Part shown: positions 1-8,056 of the stretch, in pieces
Layout: every line of letters starts with the position of its first letter
Position numbering within the stretch: position 1 is the stretch's first letter
Source of the DNA: Verrucomicrobiota bacterium
Lineage (GTDB): Bacteria > Verrucomicrobiota > Verrucomicrobiia > Limisphaerales > JACRJZ01
DNA length: 36,600 bases
NCBI GenBank assembly: GCA_016219875.1
Contig: JACRJZ010000035.1
Coordinates: 1 to 36,600, forward strand
Direction of reading: 5' to 3'
Notes under the pieces: generated by a model
Told to the model about the DNA's origin: nothing
What the model saw: only the letters and a program-made list of their open reading frames with translations
Databases searched by the model: none
Translations under genes and position numbers: made by a program

Positions 1-224
1 AAACAGGGATGCAATCTTCCAAACGGGATCGACAGCCGGAGCCGCCGTCACCAGGGTCCACCTCGCCAGAACGGAGGAACCATGCTTTCCATCGGGCTGG
101 AAATCCGCACCATGGTCAAACCGGTCTGGACTTCCGCCGCGCGCACGAGCGCCCCGACGATGCGGGCCGAAGGCGGTTCTGCCAAGTTATTCTGCCGGCC
201 CGCCACCGGCCCCGCCGGCTGAGT
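1..224. other. Left-edge region without a convincing gene
   Basis: No protein family is recognisable here. A short open frame could start at the ATG at 82, which follows a good GGAGG ribosome-binding sequence, and run to a TGA at 220-222 (46 codons), but its composition is unremarkable. The minus strand also has a short open stretch with nothing recognisable. This could be the remnant of a gene cut by the window edge. From about 225 onward the sequence is made of repeat elements. Confidence 0.3.
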
Positions 225-346
225 GGCTTTCCAGTCGGCCGTAGCGCCGGTTTTCCAACCGGCGAGCGCTGGAAAAGGCAAGCCGGCTGAAAGGTTCACG
301 GCCTAGCCGACTGCAAGTCGGCGCTACGGCAGGTTGAAAACCTGCG
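225..346. repeat. Family A palindromic repeat, copy A1
   Basis: Alternating short hairpins of the type GTAGCGCCGGTTTTCCAACC and GCCGACTGCAAGTCGGCGC. The copy starts with a segment ending in CCAGTCGGCC and closes with the inverted GGCAGGTTGAAAACCTGC. The same modules recur at 6466, 12384, 19875 and 36163, each time with GTAGCGC at the left and GCGCTAC at the right, so the whole unit is an imperfect inverted repeat. No coding potential is supported. Confidence 0.75.
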
Positions 347-458
347 TTTCCCGGTGTGCCGGGCGAGAGCGGTATCGCCGTTCAGAAGCTGAAGGCGGGC
401 GGCGGGGCCGAAACAGAAACCGCTCCGGTCACGCTTCAGCCGCAACAATTCAGTGGAA

Positions 459-723
459 CCACGAGATACACGAAACATACGAAAGGAAGACCCTCTTTCA
501 GAACTGTAGCAGCCGACGTGAGGAGGCTCTGTTTCCATTGAAGTTAGAGCCTCCTCACGTCGGCTGCTACGGGGTTCTGCAACTGCCTCGGAAGACCCAA
601 GAAGACCGTGGCTGGCCCGGGAACGGAAAGGCGCCTCAGCGCGGTCACTTTTTGGTGATGCCGGAGGCTCCGCTCCCCACCGCGGTCCAGCCTTTGTTTT
701 CGTGTATTTCGTGTGTTTCGTGG
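459..723. repeat. Family C inverted-repeat element with a family B hairpin inside (C1)
   Basis: The left arm (about 459-487) has repeated CACGAAACATACGAAA-type hexamer units. The right arm (about 696-723) has the inverse, TTCGTGTGTTTCGTGG. About 210 bases lie between, including the complete family B hairpin at 506-571. A second element with the same arms lies at 22103-22232. It resembles a non-autonomous, MITE-like palindrome; no transposase is present. Confidence 0.7.
506..571. repeat. Family B hairpin, copy B1
   Basis: The left arm GTAGCAGCCGACGTGAGGAG and the right arm CTCCTCACGTCGGCTGCTAC are exact inverse complements around a short AT-richer loop, giving a stem of more than 20 bp. Related copies lie at 1908, 3957, 13285 and 19727, with separated halves at 25402 and 25644. 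The stem is long enough to form a stable RNA or cruciform structure. Confidence 0.85.
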
Positions 724-747
724 TTTCCTCGACCGCATGGTCACGCC

Positions 748-1731
748 TCAGTCCACGAGCATCATCCGGTAAAAGCGTTGGCGCGCGCCGCCGAGGTTGT
801 TCGTGACGGAGGTCAGGAAGTCCGTCGCGGTGAAGTCGCTCTCGAAGTTGGTCCAGGAGCCGGAAACGAGGTCGTCCCGGTATTGCACGCGATACGTCTT
901 GCCTGGGTAGCTCCGCCAAACGAGCGTGGCCACGCCGTTGGCAGGGCGGGCGAACGGCTCGAATCGCGGCGGCGGGAGGACCACGATGTCGAAGACGTTG
1001 GTGGCGCTCATCGGCGGCGAGCCGTCGTCGGTCACGCGCACCGTGAACTGATTGGTTCCCGGCGCGGAACCCGCCGGCGGCGTCCAGGTGAACAGGCCAT
1101 TGGTCGGATTGATCCCGGCACCGACCGGCGCGCCAGGCTCCAGGCTAAACGTCAGCTTCTGCTGCGGCAGGTCGGCATCCGTGGCGAGGACCGTGAAGGA
1201 AAGCAGGTTGGTTTCGACGACCACTTTCGTGCCGACGGGCGTGATGACCGGCGCGTGGTTGGTCGGCGGCGACGTGATGGAGAAGTTCACCGTCTTGGGG
1301 CTGCCGTCCATCACAGAGGGAAGCAAGTCCAGCCAGTTGTACGCCGTCATCAGCCGCACAGAATAATTGCCGGGCGAATCAGGCAGCACCGTCGAAGGAA
1401 ACGTCAAGATCATGGTGGCGGTGGCCCCAGGTTCCACGATCTCCTGGGTGGCGAAGGCCAACGGCTGTGCGCCCGGGAACCACGAGGGGTTGTCCGCTTG
1501 GGTGAGCCAGGAGTACTCCTCCGTGCCCGGCTCCCACACGTCCGTCGTCGTGTTGCGGACCACCACCGTGATGTTCAGCGGTTGGCCAAGCTGGACCGGC
1601 GTCTGCGGGGTGGCGTTGACAAACAGCCCACCGTACTGCGCGCGGGCATCTGGCACCGCGGCGCCGAGCAGGAAGACTGCGCCGAGGAAGACCGCGCTGT
1701 GGCGGACATGTTGGAGTGATTCTGATGTCAT
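748..1731 (-). CDS. Secreted Ig-like/cadherin-type surface protein
   Basis: The 327-residue product starts at the ATG at 1731. Translation further upstream is repeat and leader sequence, so the longer frame is not used. Residues 1 to about 31 form a signal peptide (hydrophobic run AVFLGAVFLLGAAV, then A-R-A before the mature QYGGLF). A beta-rich domain follows at about 35-165, resembling the CARDB/intracellular-proteinase-inhibitor fold that often carries NITVVVRNTT-like strands. Next is a cadherin-like putative Ig domain (about 168-255) with the typical TDADLPQQKLTFSL and INPTNGLFTWTPP motifs. The last 65 or so residues (VATLVWRSYPGKTYRVQY to FYRMMLVD) match the small C-terminal module also found at the end of the giant protein at 25792. 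The likely role is extracellular or cell-surface binding; the ligand is unknown. It stands alone on this strand. Confidence 0.85.
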   Translation of the reverse strand: MTSESLQHVRHSAVFLGAVFLLGAAVPDARAQYGGLFVNATPQTPVQLGQPLNITVVVRNTTTDVWEPGTEEYSWLTQADNPSWFPGAQPLAFATQEIVEPGATATMILTFPSTVLPDSPGNYSVRLMTAYNWLDLLPSVMDGSPKTVNFSITSPPTNHAPVITPVGTKVVVETNLLSFTVLATDADLPQQKLTFSLEPGAPVGAGINPTNGLFTWTPPAGSAPGTNQFTVRVTDDGSPPMSATNVFDIVVLPPPRFEPFARPANGVATLVWRSYPGKTYRVQYRDDLVSGSWTNFESDFTATDFLTSVTNNLGGARQRFYRMMLVD

Positions 1732-1813
1732 GGCGTTTCTTGCTTTCTCTTCGCCGGCGCAACCCAAGGCCGCTTCGCGGAGAGGCGGGCCGGCGCAACC
1801 GCACCCAGCGGTT

Positions 1814-1829
1814 CCATCACCAGTGATGG
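1814..1829. promoter_or_regulatory. 16-bp dyad upstream of the secreted Ig-like gene
   Basis: CCATCACCAGTGATGG is a 7+2+7 inverted repeat located about 85 bases upstream of the start codon at 1731. Its form is that of an operator for a dimeric repressor, but no regulator in the window is linked to it. Two 12-base direct repeats, GCCGGCGCAACC at 1753 and 1789, lie between it and the gene. Tentative. Confidence 0.2.
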
Positions 1830-1907
1830 CGTCGTTGGCTGGCCGCGAGCATGAAGGGACCGGCCCGGTGGAACAAGCTCTTTTCCTGTGAGCCGATTTC
1901 AAAATTC

Positions 1908-1995
1908 CGTAGCCGCCGACATGTGGAGGCTCTGACTTCAAATCTGCAATCTGCAATCCGCAATGACGTGAGCCTCCGCTCGTCGGCGGCGACGG
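1908..1995. repeat. Family B hairpin interrupted by AT-rich short repeats, copy B2
   Basis: The two B arms (GTAGCCGCCGACATGTGGAG on the left, GAGCCTCCGCTCGTCGGCGG on the right) are diverged. The loop has gained a run of ATCTGCAATCTGCAATCCGCA-like short direct repeats. It lies in the gap between the secreted Ig-like gene and thiG and leaves only about 65 bases for a thiG promoter or leader. No TPP riboswitch core was recognised. Confidence 0.65.
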
Positions 1996-2059
1996 TTCCC
2001 GGACACGCTCTGAACCTGGAACCTTGAACTCGCGCCGCCCGGCCCCTACCTTCGCGCCG

Positions 2060-2845
2060 ATGCAAGTCAATCGTCCGTTGGTCATCGCCGGTCGTGAGTT
2101 CCAGTCCCGTCTGCTGGTCGGGACCGGGAAGTTTTCCGCGCCGGAGATGATGCGCGACGCGCTCGCGGCGACCGGCACCCAATTGGTGACCGTGGCGCTC
2201 CGCCGCGCCGACTTGAGCGGGAAGAAAGACCCGTTCGCCAACATTCTCGAATTCATCGACCCCGCCCGCTACCTCCTGCTGCCGAACACCAGCGGCGCCA
2301 TGAACGCCGAGGAAGCCGTCCGCCTCGCGCGCCTCGCCGTCGCCGCCGGCCTGCCCAAGTGGGTCAAACTCGAAATCCATCCCGACCCGCGCTACCTGTT
2401 GCCGGACCCGGTGGAGACGTTGCAGGCCGCCGAAGTCCTGGTGAAGGAAGGGTTCACCGTACTGCCTTACATCAACGCCGATCCGGTGCTGGCCAAGCGG
2501 CTCCAGGATGTCGGCACCGCCACTGTCATGCCGCTGGGATCGCCCATCGGCTCGAATCGTGGCGTCCAGACGCGCGACCAGATTCGCATCATCATCGAGC
2601 AAGCCACTGTGCCGGTGGTCGTCGATGCCGGCCTCGGCGCGCCAAGCCACGCTGCGGAAGCGATGGAGCTCGGCGCCGACGCCGTGCTGGTGAACACCGC
2701 CATCGCCGTCGCCAGCGATCCGATCCGCATGGCGGTCGCGTTCAAGATGGCGGTGGAAGCGGGGCGGGCGGCCTTCGAGATCGGCTTGGCCGAAGCGCAG
2801 GACACGGCCAGCGCGACGAGTCCGTTGACCGCTTTCCTGAACTGA
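2060..2845 (+). CDS. thiG: Thiazole synthase ThiG
   Basis: ThiG condenses 1-deoxy-D-xylulose 5-phosphate, dehydroglycine and the sulfur of ThiS-thiocarboxylate to make the thiazole phosphate of thiamine, in the cytoplasm. The 261-residue length is normal for the family. Visible hallmarks are the N-terminal [14 protein letters not shown] at about 75-80, the Schiff-base lysine in WVKLEI (Lys103), [13 protein letters not shown], and the phosphate-binding [10 protein letters not shown] followed by [12 protein letters not shown]. The ATG at 2060 is chosen because the preceding in-frame residues are proline-rich and not family-like. The rest of the thi pathway (thiS, thiH/thiO, thiF) is not in the window. 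rfaE1 starts 9 bases after the stop, so the two are probably co-transcribed. Confidence 0.96.
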   Translation: MQVNRPLVIAGREFQSRLLVGTGKFSAPEMMRDALAATGTQLVTVALRRADLSGKKDPFANILEFIDPARYLLLPNTSGAMNAEEAVRLARLAVAAGLPKWVKLEIHPDPRYLLPDPVETLQAAEVLVKEGFTVLPYINADPVLAKRLQDVGTATVMPLGSPIGSNRGVQTRDQIRIIIEQATVPVVVDAGLGAPSHAAEAMELGADAVLVNTAIAVASDPIRMAVAFKMAVEAGRAAFEIGLAEAQDTASATSPLTAFLN

Positions 2846-2854
2846 TTTCCCAAC

Positions 2855-3880
2855 ATGAACCACACCACTTCCCTTCCGCTGGCCCGCGTCAAGGAACTGC
2901 TTTCGGCCAGCGCGAAGGCCCGCGTCCTGGTCGTCGGTGACGTGATGCTCGACCAGTTTGTTTGGGGCAAAGTCTCACGCATCTCGCCCGAAGCGCCCGT
3001 GCCCGTCGTCGAGTTCGACCGCGAAAACTACATGCCCGGCGGCGCAGCCAACGTGGCCCGCAACCTCGCGGCGCTCCACGCCCGGACGGAGTTGTTCGGC
3101 GTGGTGGGCCATGACACGGCAGCGAACCAACTCCGGGAGTTGCTGGGCCAGCAGCAGGTGAACTGCGGCGGGGTCATTGCAGAAGCGGCGCGGCACACCA
3201 GCACCAAGACCCGCATCGTGGCCCACCAGCAACAGGTCGTGCGCGTGGATCGCGAGAGCCGTCACGAGATCAAGCCGCACACCACTTCCCGCCTGTTGGC
3301 CGAGTTGGAGAAGCGCGTCCGGCAGGCCGACGCTGTGATCGTTGGTGACTACGGCAAAGGCGTCGTGACCCAGTCGTTGTTGGACGGCCTGAAGCGGCTG
3401 TGCCGGGAGCGCGGCGTGTGGCTCAGCCTTGATCCCAAGCCCATTCACCGCCTCGCGCTGGGTGGGCTGTCGCTCCTCACCCCAAACCGGAAAGAAGCGT
3501 TCGAACTGGCCGGCCTCCCGGACGACACACGCCAGGCCGATCCTCTCCGCGACACCGCGCTGATGAAGGCCGCCGAGGGCCTCCTCACGAAGCTTCAGCC
3601 TGCGCTCATGCTTATCACCCTGGGCGAACTCGGCATGTTGCTGTGCCGGCGACACGAGAAGCCGTTCCACATTCCGACCGTGGCGCAGGAAGTGTTCGAC
3701 GTGTCGGGCGCGGGTGACACCGTCATCGCGACGTTCACCCTGGCCATCGCCGCCGGAGCCTCGCCGGTGGAGGCGGCGCTCTTTGCCAACCAGGCCGCGG
3801 GCATCGTTGTGGGCAAGGTCGGCACCGCGACCGTCACGCCGGAGGAGCTGATGGCGAGCTTCTCCCAGCGGGCCGCGTGA
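2855..3880 (+). CDS. rfaE1: D-glycero-beta-D-manno-heptose-7-phosphate kinase (HldA/RfaE domain I)
   Basis: This PfkB-family sugar kinase phosphorylates heptose 7-phosphate at C1 to give the 1,7-bisphosphate, a step in making ADP-heptose for the LPS inner core. Family signatures in its 341 residues are VLVVGDVMLDQFVWG at about 25-38, the SPEAPVPVV segment, the substrate-binding PGGAANVARNLAAL at about 61-74, and the ATP/catalytic DVSGAGDT motif with the base Asp288. It stops where the kinase domain ends and lacks the C-terminal adenylyltransferase half of the bifunctional E. coli HldE, so the nucleotidyltransferase must be encoded elsewhere. Its presence implies a Gram-negative outer membrane with heptose-containing LPS or related glycans. 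It follows thiG by 9 bases. Confidence 0.93.
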   Translation: MNHTTSLPLARVKELLSASAKARVLVVGDVMLDQFVWGKVSRISPEAPVPVVEFDRENYMPGGAANVARNLAALHARTELFGVVGHDTAANQLRELLGQQQVNCGGVIAEAARHTSTKTRIVAHQQQVVRVDRESRHEIKPHTTSRLLAELEKRVRQADAVIVGDYGKGVVTQSLLDGLKRLCRERGVWLSLDPKPIHRLALGGLSLLTPNRKEAFELAGLPDDTRQADPLRDTALMKAAEGLLTKLQPALMLITLGELGMLLCRRHEKPFHIPTVAQEVFDVSGAGDTVIATFTLAIAAGASPVEAALFANQAAGIVVGKVGTATVTPEELMASFSQRAA

Positions 3881-3902
3881 GAGGAACCGCTGCGCGAGAA
3901 AG

Positions 3903-4128
3903 GGAATTGGAAATTGGAAATTGGAAATTTGAGATTTCAGAGGCGTTTTCAGAACCTCGTAGCAGCCGATGTGAGGAGGCTCAAGCTTCAATGGAATCAG
4001 AGCCTCCTCACGTCGGCTGCTACGGGTTTGAATGAGTTTCTTGCGAATTTGAGATTTCGAATTGGCCGGACGCGTGCGGCGCTCCAATTTTCAATTTTCA
4101 ATTTTCAATTTCCAATTCTCAATTCCCC
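3903..4128. repeat. Family G AT-rich inverted-repeat element enclosing a family B hairpin
   Basis: The left arm (about 3903-3945) is built of tandem GGAAATT units and the right arm (about 4082-4128) of the inverse TTTTCAA/TTTCCAA units. These AT-rich arms contrast sharply with the GC-rich surroundings. The complete B hairpin at 3957-4026 sits inside. The element fills the 266-base gap between rfaE1 and panB almost completely. Smaller pieces of similar AT-rich sequence occur at about 1944 and 25612. Confidence 0.7.
3957..4026. repeat. Family B hairpin, copy B3
   Basis: GTAGCAGCCGATGTGAGGAG on the left is inverse to CTCCTCACGTCGGCTGCTAC on the right with one mismatch, around a loop that includes TTCAATGGAATC. 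It is nearly identical to B1 at 506-571 and is nested inside the AT-rich family G element. Confidence 0.85.
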
Positions 4129-4146
4129 TCCTCCCCAAAGCCCCTC

Positions 4147-4965
4147 ATGACTCCGCCCGCCCCCATCAAGATCACTCCGGCCTTCCTCCGCGCCATGAAA
4201 GGCCGCGAGCCGATCGCCGCGCTCACGGCCTACGATTACCCGCTGGCGCGCCTGCTCGACAGCGCCGGCGTGCCGCTCATTCTGGTCGGCGATTCGCTGG
4301 GCATGGTCGTGCTCGGCTACCCGGACACCACCCACGTCACGAGGGAGGAAATGGAGCATCACGTCCGCGCCGCCGCCCGCGCCCAACCCCGCGCGTTGCT
4401 CGCCGCGGACATGCCGTATCGCAGTTACGAGACGCCGGAATCCGCGGTGGCCAACGCGCGCCGCCTCATCGCCGCCGGCGCGGAAGCCGTGAAGGCCGAA
4501 GGCGGCCGCCGCATCCAGAAGCAGATCGAAGCCATCGTGGCAGCGGGCATTCCGTTTCTGGGGCACCTCGGAATGTTACCGCAGAGCGTGCTGGAGGAAG
4601 GCGGCTATCACGTCAAAGGGAAGGTCGAGTCCGAACACCAAGCCCTGCTCGCGGACGCCGACGCGCTCGTGCAAGCGGGCGCGTTCGTTGTCGTGCTGGA
4701 GTTGGTCACGCCGCCGGTGGCGCGCGAGCTTACGCAACGCATCCCGATCCCCACGATCGGCATTGGCGCCGGCGCCGATTGCGACGGACAGATTCTTGTC
4801 ACCACCGACCTGCTCGGAACTTCGCCCGACTACATCCCCAAGCACGTGAAGATGTGCGCCCACTTGGCCACCCCGATGCGCGCGGTGGTGGAAGAATGGA
4901 TGCGTTCCCTCACCCCGGCCCTCTCCCATCCGATGGGAGAGGGAGGAGCGAATCCCGCGCGGTGA
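4147..4965 (+). CDS. panB: 3-methyl-2-oxobutanoate hydroxymethyltransferase PanB with a repeat-derived C-terminus
   Basis: PanB transfers a hydroxymethyl group from methylene-tetrahydrofolate to alpha-ketoisovalerate, giving ketopantoate, the first committed step of pantothenate and CoA synthesis. The 272-residue protein has the full set of expected residues: metal ligands Asp49 (LVGDSLG), Asp88 (AADMP) and Glu118 (KAEGG), and the catalytic Glu185 (VLELV). GHLGMLPQSV and PTIGIGAGADCDGQ are also typical. The last 18 or so residues, from about 255 (LTPALSHPMGEGG), are the translation of a family D palindrome at 4907-4948, and the stop codon lies inside the element. The enzyme core is complete, so activity is expected. 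The ATG at 4147 fits the family N-terminus. Confidence 0.95.
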   Translation: MTPPAPIKITPAFLRAMKGREPIAALTAYDYPLARLLDSAGVPLILVGDSLGMVVLGYPDTTHVTREEMEHHVRAAARAQPRALLAADMPYRSYETPESAVANARRLIAAGAEAVKAEGGRRIQKQIEAIVAAGIPFLGHLGMLPQSVLEEGGYHVKGKVESEHQALLADADALVQAGAFVVVLELVTPPVARELTQRIPIPTIGIGAGADCDGQILVTTDLLGTSPDYIPKHVKMCAHLATPMRAVVEEWMRSLTPALSHPMGEGGANPAR

Positions 4966-5045
4966 CGAAGCCGGCGCTGGCTGGCACCGAGCGCGACAAG
5001 CATGTCCCCCTCTCCCATCGGATGGGAGAGGGTCGGGGTGAGGGT
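4907..5045. repeat. Family D element, copy overlapping the panB 3' end
   Basis: The left end CCCTCACCCCGGCCCTCTCC is inverse to a right end that reads GAGAGGGTCGGGGTGAGGG. Each end also carries its own hairpin, CTCTCCCATCCGATGGGAGAG on the left. The interior (CGCGCGGTGACGAAG) is related to the interior of the family D array at 23398. It looks like a non-autonomous element with terminal inverted repeats. The hairpins could also act as transcript 3' ends for panB, but no T-tract follows. Confidence 0.8.
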
Positions 5046-5110
5046 TCATGGGAAGGGCTTGGGGGCGCTCGCCCGCTTGACGCCACAGCCGTCCAGCGAA
5101 ACAGTGTGGC

Positions 5111-6406
5111 GTGGCGGTGGATCGACATGCACGGGTGGTCGTGTTGGGCGCGGGCTTCGGCGGGCTGACGTTTTGCCAGCACTTCCGGCATCCTGCCGCC
5201 CAAGTGACGGTGGTGGACCGGACCAATCATCACCTCTTTCAGCCGTTGCTCTACCAAGTGGCCGTGGCGGGCTTGTCGGCCCCGGACATAGCCCAGCCTA
5301 TTCGGTCGATCCTCGCGCGCACGCCCCGTTCGGAAGTGGTCTTGGAAGACGTTCGCGAGGTTGATCTGGCCGCCCGGCGCGTCGTTTGCGCCAACAAGGT
5401 TTTGCCGTACGACTACCTGGTGTTGGCGTTGGGCAGCGTCACCAGCTACTACGGCCATCCCGAATGGGCCGAGTTTGCGCCGGGACTCAAGACGCTGGAA
5501 GACGCGTTGCTCATCCGCCGCAACCTCCTGCTGGCTTTTGAGAAAGCAGAGAATTCGACCGATCCCGCCGAACAGGCGCGCTTGATGACGATCGTGATTG
5601 TCGGCGGCGGTCCCACGGGCGTCGAGTTGGCCGGCGCTTGCGCGGAATTGGCGCGGCACGTCTTGCGACGCGATTTCGGTCACATCGATCCCGCCCAAGC
5701 GCGGATTGTGCTGATCGAAGCCGCGCCGCGAATTCTGGCCAACTTGCCGCCCGACTTGTCCGACAGTGGCCAACGCCAACTGGAAAACCTCGGCGTGCAG
5801 GTGCGCACGGCCACACGGGTCAAGGCCATCCGCGCAGGATGCGTGGAATTGGAGAACGGCGAGACAATTGCGGCGGAGAACATTTTGTGGGCAGCCGGCG
5901 TGATGGCGCATCCGCTCACGCGAAGCCTCGGCGTGGAACTTGATCGGGCCGGCCGAATCAAAGTGACGCCCGATCTCAGCGTGCCCGGTCACCCGGAGGT
6001 GTTTGCCCTCGGAGACATGGCGCTGGCGCTGGACGAACGCGGCGCGCCGGTCCCTGGCATAGCCCCGGCAGCCATGCAAATGGCCCGGCACGTGGCACGA
6101 TTGATCGCGGACGAGTTGGACCTGGGCAAGGGCCGGGCGCCGCGTCCGCCGTTCCGTTACCGCGACCGGGGCACGATGGCAACGATTGGCCGTTCCGCGG
6201 GGGCTGCGATCATCGGCAAGGTCAAGCTGACCGGCTTCCCTGCCTGGTTGGCGTGGCTGGTGGTTCACTTGATTTTCCTGATCGGCTTCCGCAACAAACT
6301 GGTGGTGCTGCTGAGTTGGACCTACTCCTACTTCACCTACAAGCTCGGCGCGCGGATCATCACCGGCTGGCCCCGCACTCAACCGGAGGAGTCACCGCCG
6401 GGGTGA
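5111..6406 (+). CDS. ndh: Type II NADH:quinone oxidoreductase (NDH-2)
   Basis: A non-proton-pumping NADH dehydrogenase that passes electrons from NADH through FAD to the quinone pool at the inner face of the membrane. The 431-residue product has an N-terminal FAD Rossmann motif (VVVLGAGFGGLTF), the NHHLFQPLLYQVA segment typical of NDH-2, the NADH-binding IVIVGGGPTGVELAG at about 157-171, and FALGDMA with the FAD-contacting Asp. A hydrophobic C-terminal stretch (about 378-420, with FPAWLAWLVVHLIFLIGF) is probably the membrane anchor. The start is taken as the GTG at 5111; a GTG two codons later is also possible. It follows panB across a repeat element, so co-transcription is uncertain. Confidence 0.93.
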   Translation: MAVDRHARVVVLGAGFGGLTFCQHFRHPAAQVTVVDRTNHHLFQPLLYQVAVAGLSAPDIAQPIRSILARTPRSEVVLEDVREVDLAARRVVCANKVLPYDYLVLALGSVTSYYGHPEWAEFAPGLKTLEDALLIRRNLLLAFEKAENSTDPAEQARLMTIVIVGGGPTGVELAGACAELARHVLRRDFGHIDPAQARIVLIEAAPRILANLPPDLSDSGQRQLENLGVQVRTATRVKAIRAGCVELENGETIAAENILWAAGVMAHPLTRSLGVELDRAGRIKVTPDLSVPGHPEVFALGDMALALDERGAPVPGIAPAAMQMARHVARLIADELDLGKGRAPRPPFRYRDRGTMATIGRSAGAAIIGKVKLTGFPAWLAWLVVHLIFLIGFRNKLVVLLSWTYSYFTYKLGARIITGWPRTQPEESPPG

Positions 6407-6465
6407 GCGGGCACCTCGCGCCTTGCGCTGGACTGGAGCGCGGTCCCAGCCGGTCTGTGTTGAGC

Positions 6466-6588
6466 GTCGTAGCGCAGGCTTTCCAGCCTGCCGTAGCGCC
6501 GACTTTCAGTCGGCCGGGTGCGGAGGAACACGGAGCGCTCGCAGGTTGGAAAACCTGCGATACGGCAGGCTGGAAAGCCTGCGCTACG
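6466..6588. repeat. Family A palindromic repeat, copy A2
   Basis: The left half GTAGCGCAGGCTTTCCAGCC plus GTAGCGCCGACTTTCAGTCG is mirrored by the right half ending in GGCTGGAAAGCCTGCGCTAC. The flank TGTTGAGC just before it recurs inverted after copy A5, near 36328. Together with a few GC-rich remnants it fills the 387-base gap between ndh and purC, in which no gene is seen. Confidence 0.8.
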
Positions 6589-6793
6589 CGAGACACACGC
6601 CGCAGCCGCCTCGCGCGGTCCCGCGGCGCGCTGTCTTGCCGAACGCTCCTGAACTCCGAGCGTGGCTGCGGCTGGGACAGCCGCGCGCCGAAGTAGAGTT
6701 CGGCGCTCCGGTGGCGGTATCAGGCGGCGCCCTTCCGCACCACACTTCTCCTTTCCGCTTGGCTCTTGCGCGGGCCGTTTGCATTCTTCGCCC

Positions 6794-7684
6794 ATGACAA
6801 ATGAACCGATCCTGCAACTTGAACTTCCCGGCATCAAAAAGGTCAAGAGCGGCAAGGTCCGCGAGATGTTCGACCTCGGCGACGCTTTCCTGCTTGTCGC
6901 GACGGACCGCATTTCGGCCTTTGACTGCATCATGCCCAACGGCATCCCGCGCAAGGGCGAGGTGCTGACACAGATTTCGCATTTCTGGTTTGAGAAGTTC
7001 GCGAGCTTCCAGCCGAACCACCTGCTGGCCCGCGCCGATGATCCGCTGCCCAAGAACCTCCAGCCGTTTGCCGACAAACTCGCCCGCCGCAGCATGATCG
7101 TGAAGAAGTCGAAGCCCCTCGTCATTGAATGCGTGGTGCGCGGCTACCTGGCAGGCTCAGGCTGGAAGGAATACAGGAAATCGCAGACCGTCTGCGGCAT
7201 CAAGCTGCCGCCCGGCCTGACGGAATCCTCCGAGCTGCCGGAGCCAATCTTCACGCCCGCGACCAAGGCCGAGACCGGCCACGACGAGAACATCCAGTTC
7301 GCAGAAGCAGAGAAGCTCGTGGGCGCGGACGTCGCCCGACAGGCGCGCGACCACAGTCTCAAGCTCTACACCACCGCCCGCGATTTCGCCCGTCAGCGCG
7401 GCATCATCATCGCCGACACGAAATTCGAGTTTGGCCAGTCCGACGGGAAGCTGATCCTGATCGACGAAGTGCTCACGCCGGACTCTTCGCGCTTCTGGCC
7501 CGCCAGCGACTACCAACCGGGCCGCGGCCAGCCGAGCTTCGACAAGCAATTCGTCCGCGACTACCTCGAAACGCTCGATTGGGACAAGACGCCGCCCGCG
7601 CCGCGCCTGCCGCCGGAGGTAGTGGTGAAGACTGCGGAGAAATATCTCGAAGCCTACCAGCGGCTCACGGGGAAGGCGCTGTAA
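6794..7684 (+). CDS. purC: Phosphoribosylaminoimidazole-succinocarboxamide synthase (SAICAR synthase)
   Basis: PurC joins aspartate to CAIR with ATP in step eight of IMP synthesis. The 296-residue length matches the longer PurC form, close to the yeast-type enzyme. Family motifs include the N-terminal GKVREMFDLGD, FLLVATDRISAFD (ATP/substrate site), VVRGYLAGSGWKEY at about 114-127, DTKFEFG, and ILIDEVLTPDSSRFWP. The ATG at 6794 is selected because the open frame upstream translates GC-rich intergenic sequence with no family similarity. No partner pur gene is adjacent. Confidence 0.96.
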   Translation: MTNEPILQLELPGIKKVKSGKVREMFDLGDAFLLVATDRISAFDCIMPNGIPRKGEVLTQISHFWFEKFASFQPNHLLARADDPLPKNLQPFADKLARRSMIVKKSKPLVIECVVRGYLAGSGWKEYRKSQTVCGIKLPPGLTESSELPEPIFTPATKAETGHDENIQFAEAEKLVGADVARQARDHSLKLYTTARDFARQRGIIIADTKFEFGQSDGKLILIDEVLTPDSSRFWPASDYQPGRGQPSFDKQFVRDYLETLDWDKTPPAPRLPPEVVVKTAEKYLEAYQRLTGKAL

Positions 7685-7834
7685 GGGCTTGGCGGCGGGA
7701 GCTAGCGCGCATGCCGAGATGGCGTGGACCGGTGGCCCCTCCCTTGCGACATCGGTGGTAGGTGAAGATGGTTTACTGGCGGAGGCTTTCTGGTGTGGAC
7801 GCTTTCCGCCGCAGCGTGCTAGTTTCTCCCCGCA

Positions 7835-8056
7835 ATGAGCACAGTGGCTGAAATCAAGAGCGCATTTGAACAACTTCCGGAGCATGAAGCGTGGGAGGTG
7901 GCGGACTGGATTCAGGAAGTCATGGAAGCGCGCTGGGACCGCCAAATCACCGACGACATTGCCAGCGGCAGACTTGACAAACTGGCTGAGCAAGCCATGT
8001 CGCACTATCAAGCGGGACGGGTGAAGCCGCTTCATGAATTCCTGGACAACGCCTGA
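7835..8056 (+). CDS. Antitoxin-like small protein of a RelE/ParE-type module
   Basis: An acidic 73-residue protein that starts with an ATG after a C-rich gap. Its middle part (WDRQITDDIASGRLDKLAE) and the following alternating basic/acidic tail (YQAGRVKPLHEFL) look like short antitoxins found just upstream of RelE/ParE toxins, where the C-terminal segment wraps the toxin. No DNA-binding fold is obvious, so autoregulation is not certain. Its 3' end overlaps the next gene by 23 bases, which points to translational coupling. Assignment rests on the sequence type and on the pairing with the downstream gene. Confidence 0.75.
   Translation: MSTVAEIKSAFEQLPEHEAWEVADWIQEVMEARWDRQITDDIASGRLDKLAEQAMSHYQAGRVKPLHEFLDNA

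Noticed and set aside
334..1719. 461-codon plus-strand open frame at the left edge
   Set aside because: It runs through repeats and antisense to the secreted Ig-like protein, whose minus-strand frame has a signal peptide and recognisable domains.
1908..2059. TPP riboswitch before thiG
   Set aside because: The conserved CUGAGA and the other thi-box parts were not found; the region is explained by a family B palindrome.
4907..5045. Intrinsic terminator for panB
   Set aside because: The hairpins are strong but belong to the family D element and no T-tract follows, so a terminator role is not supported by sequence alone.
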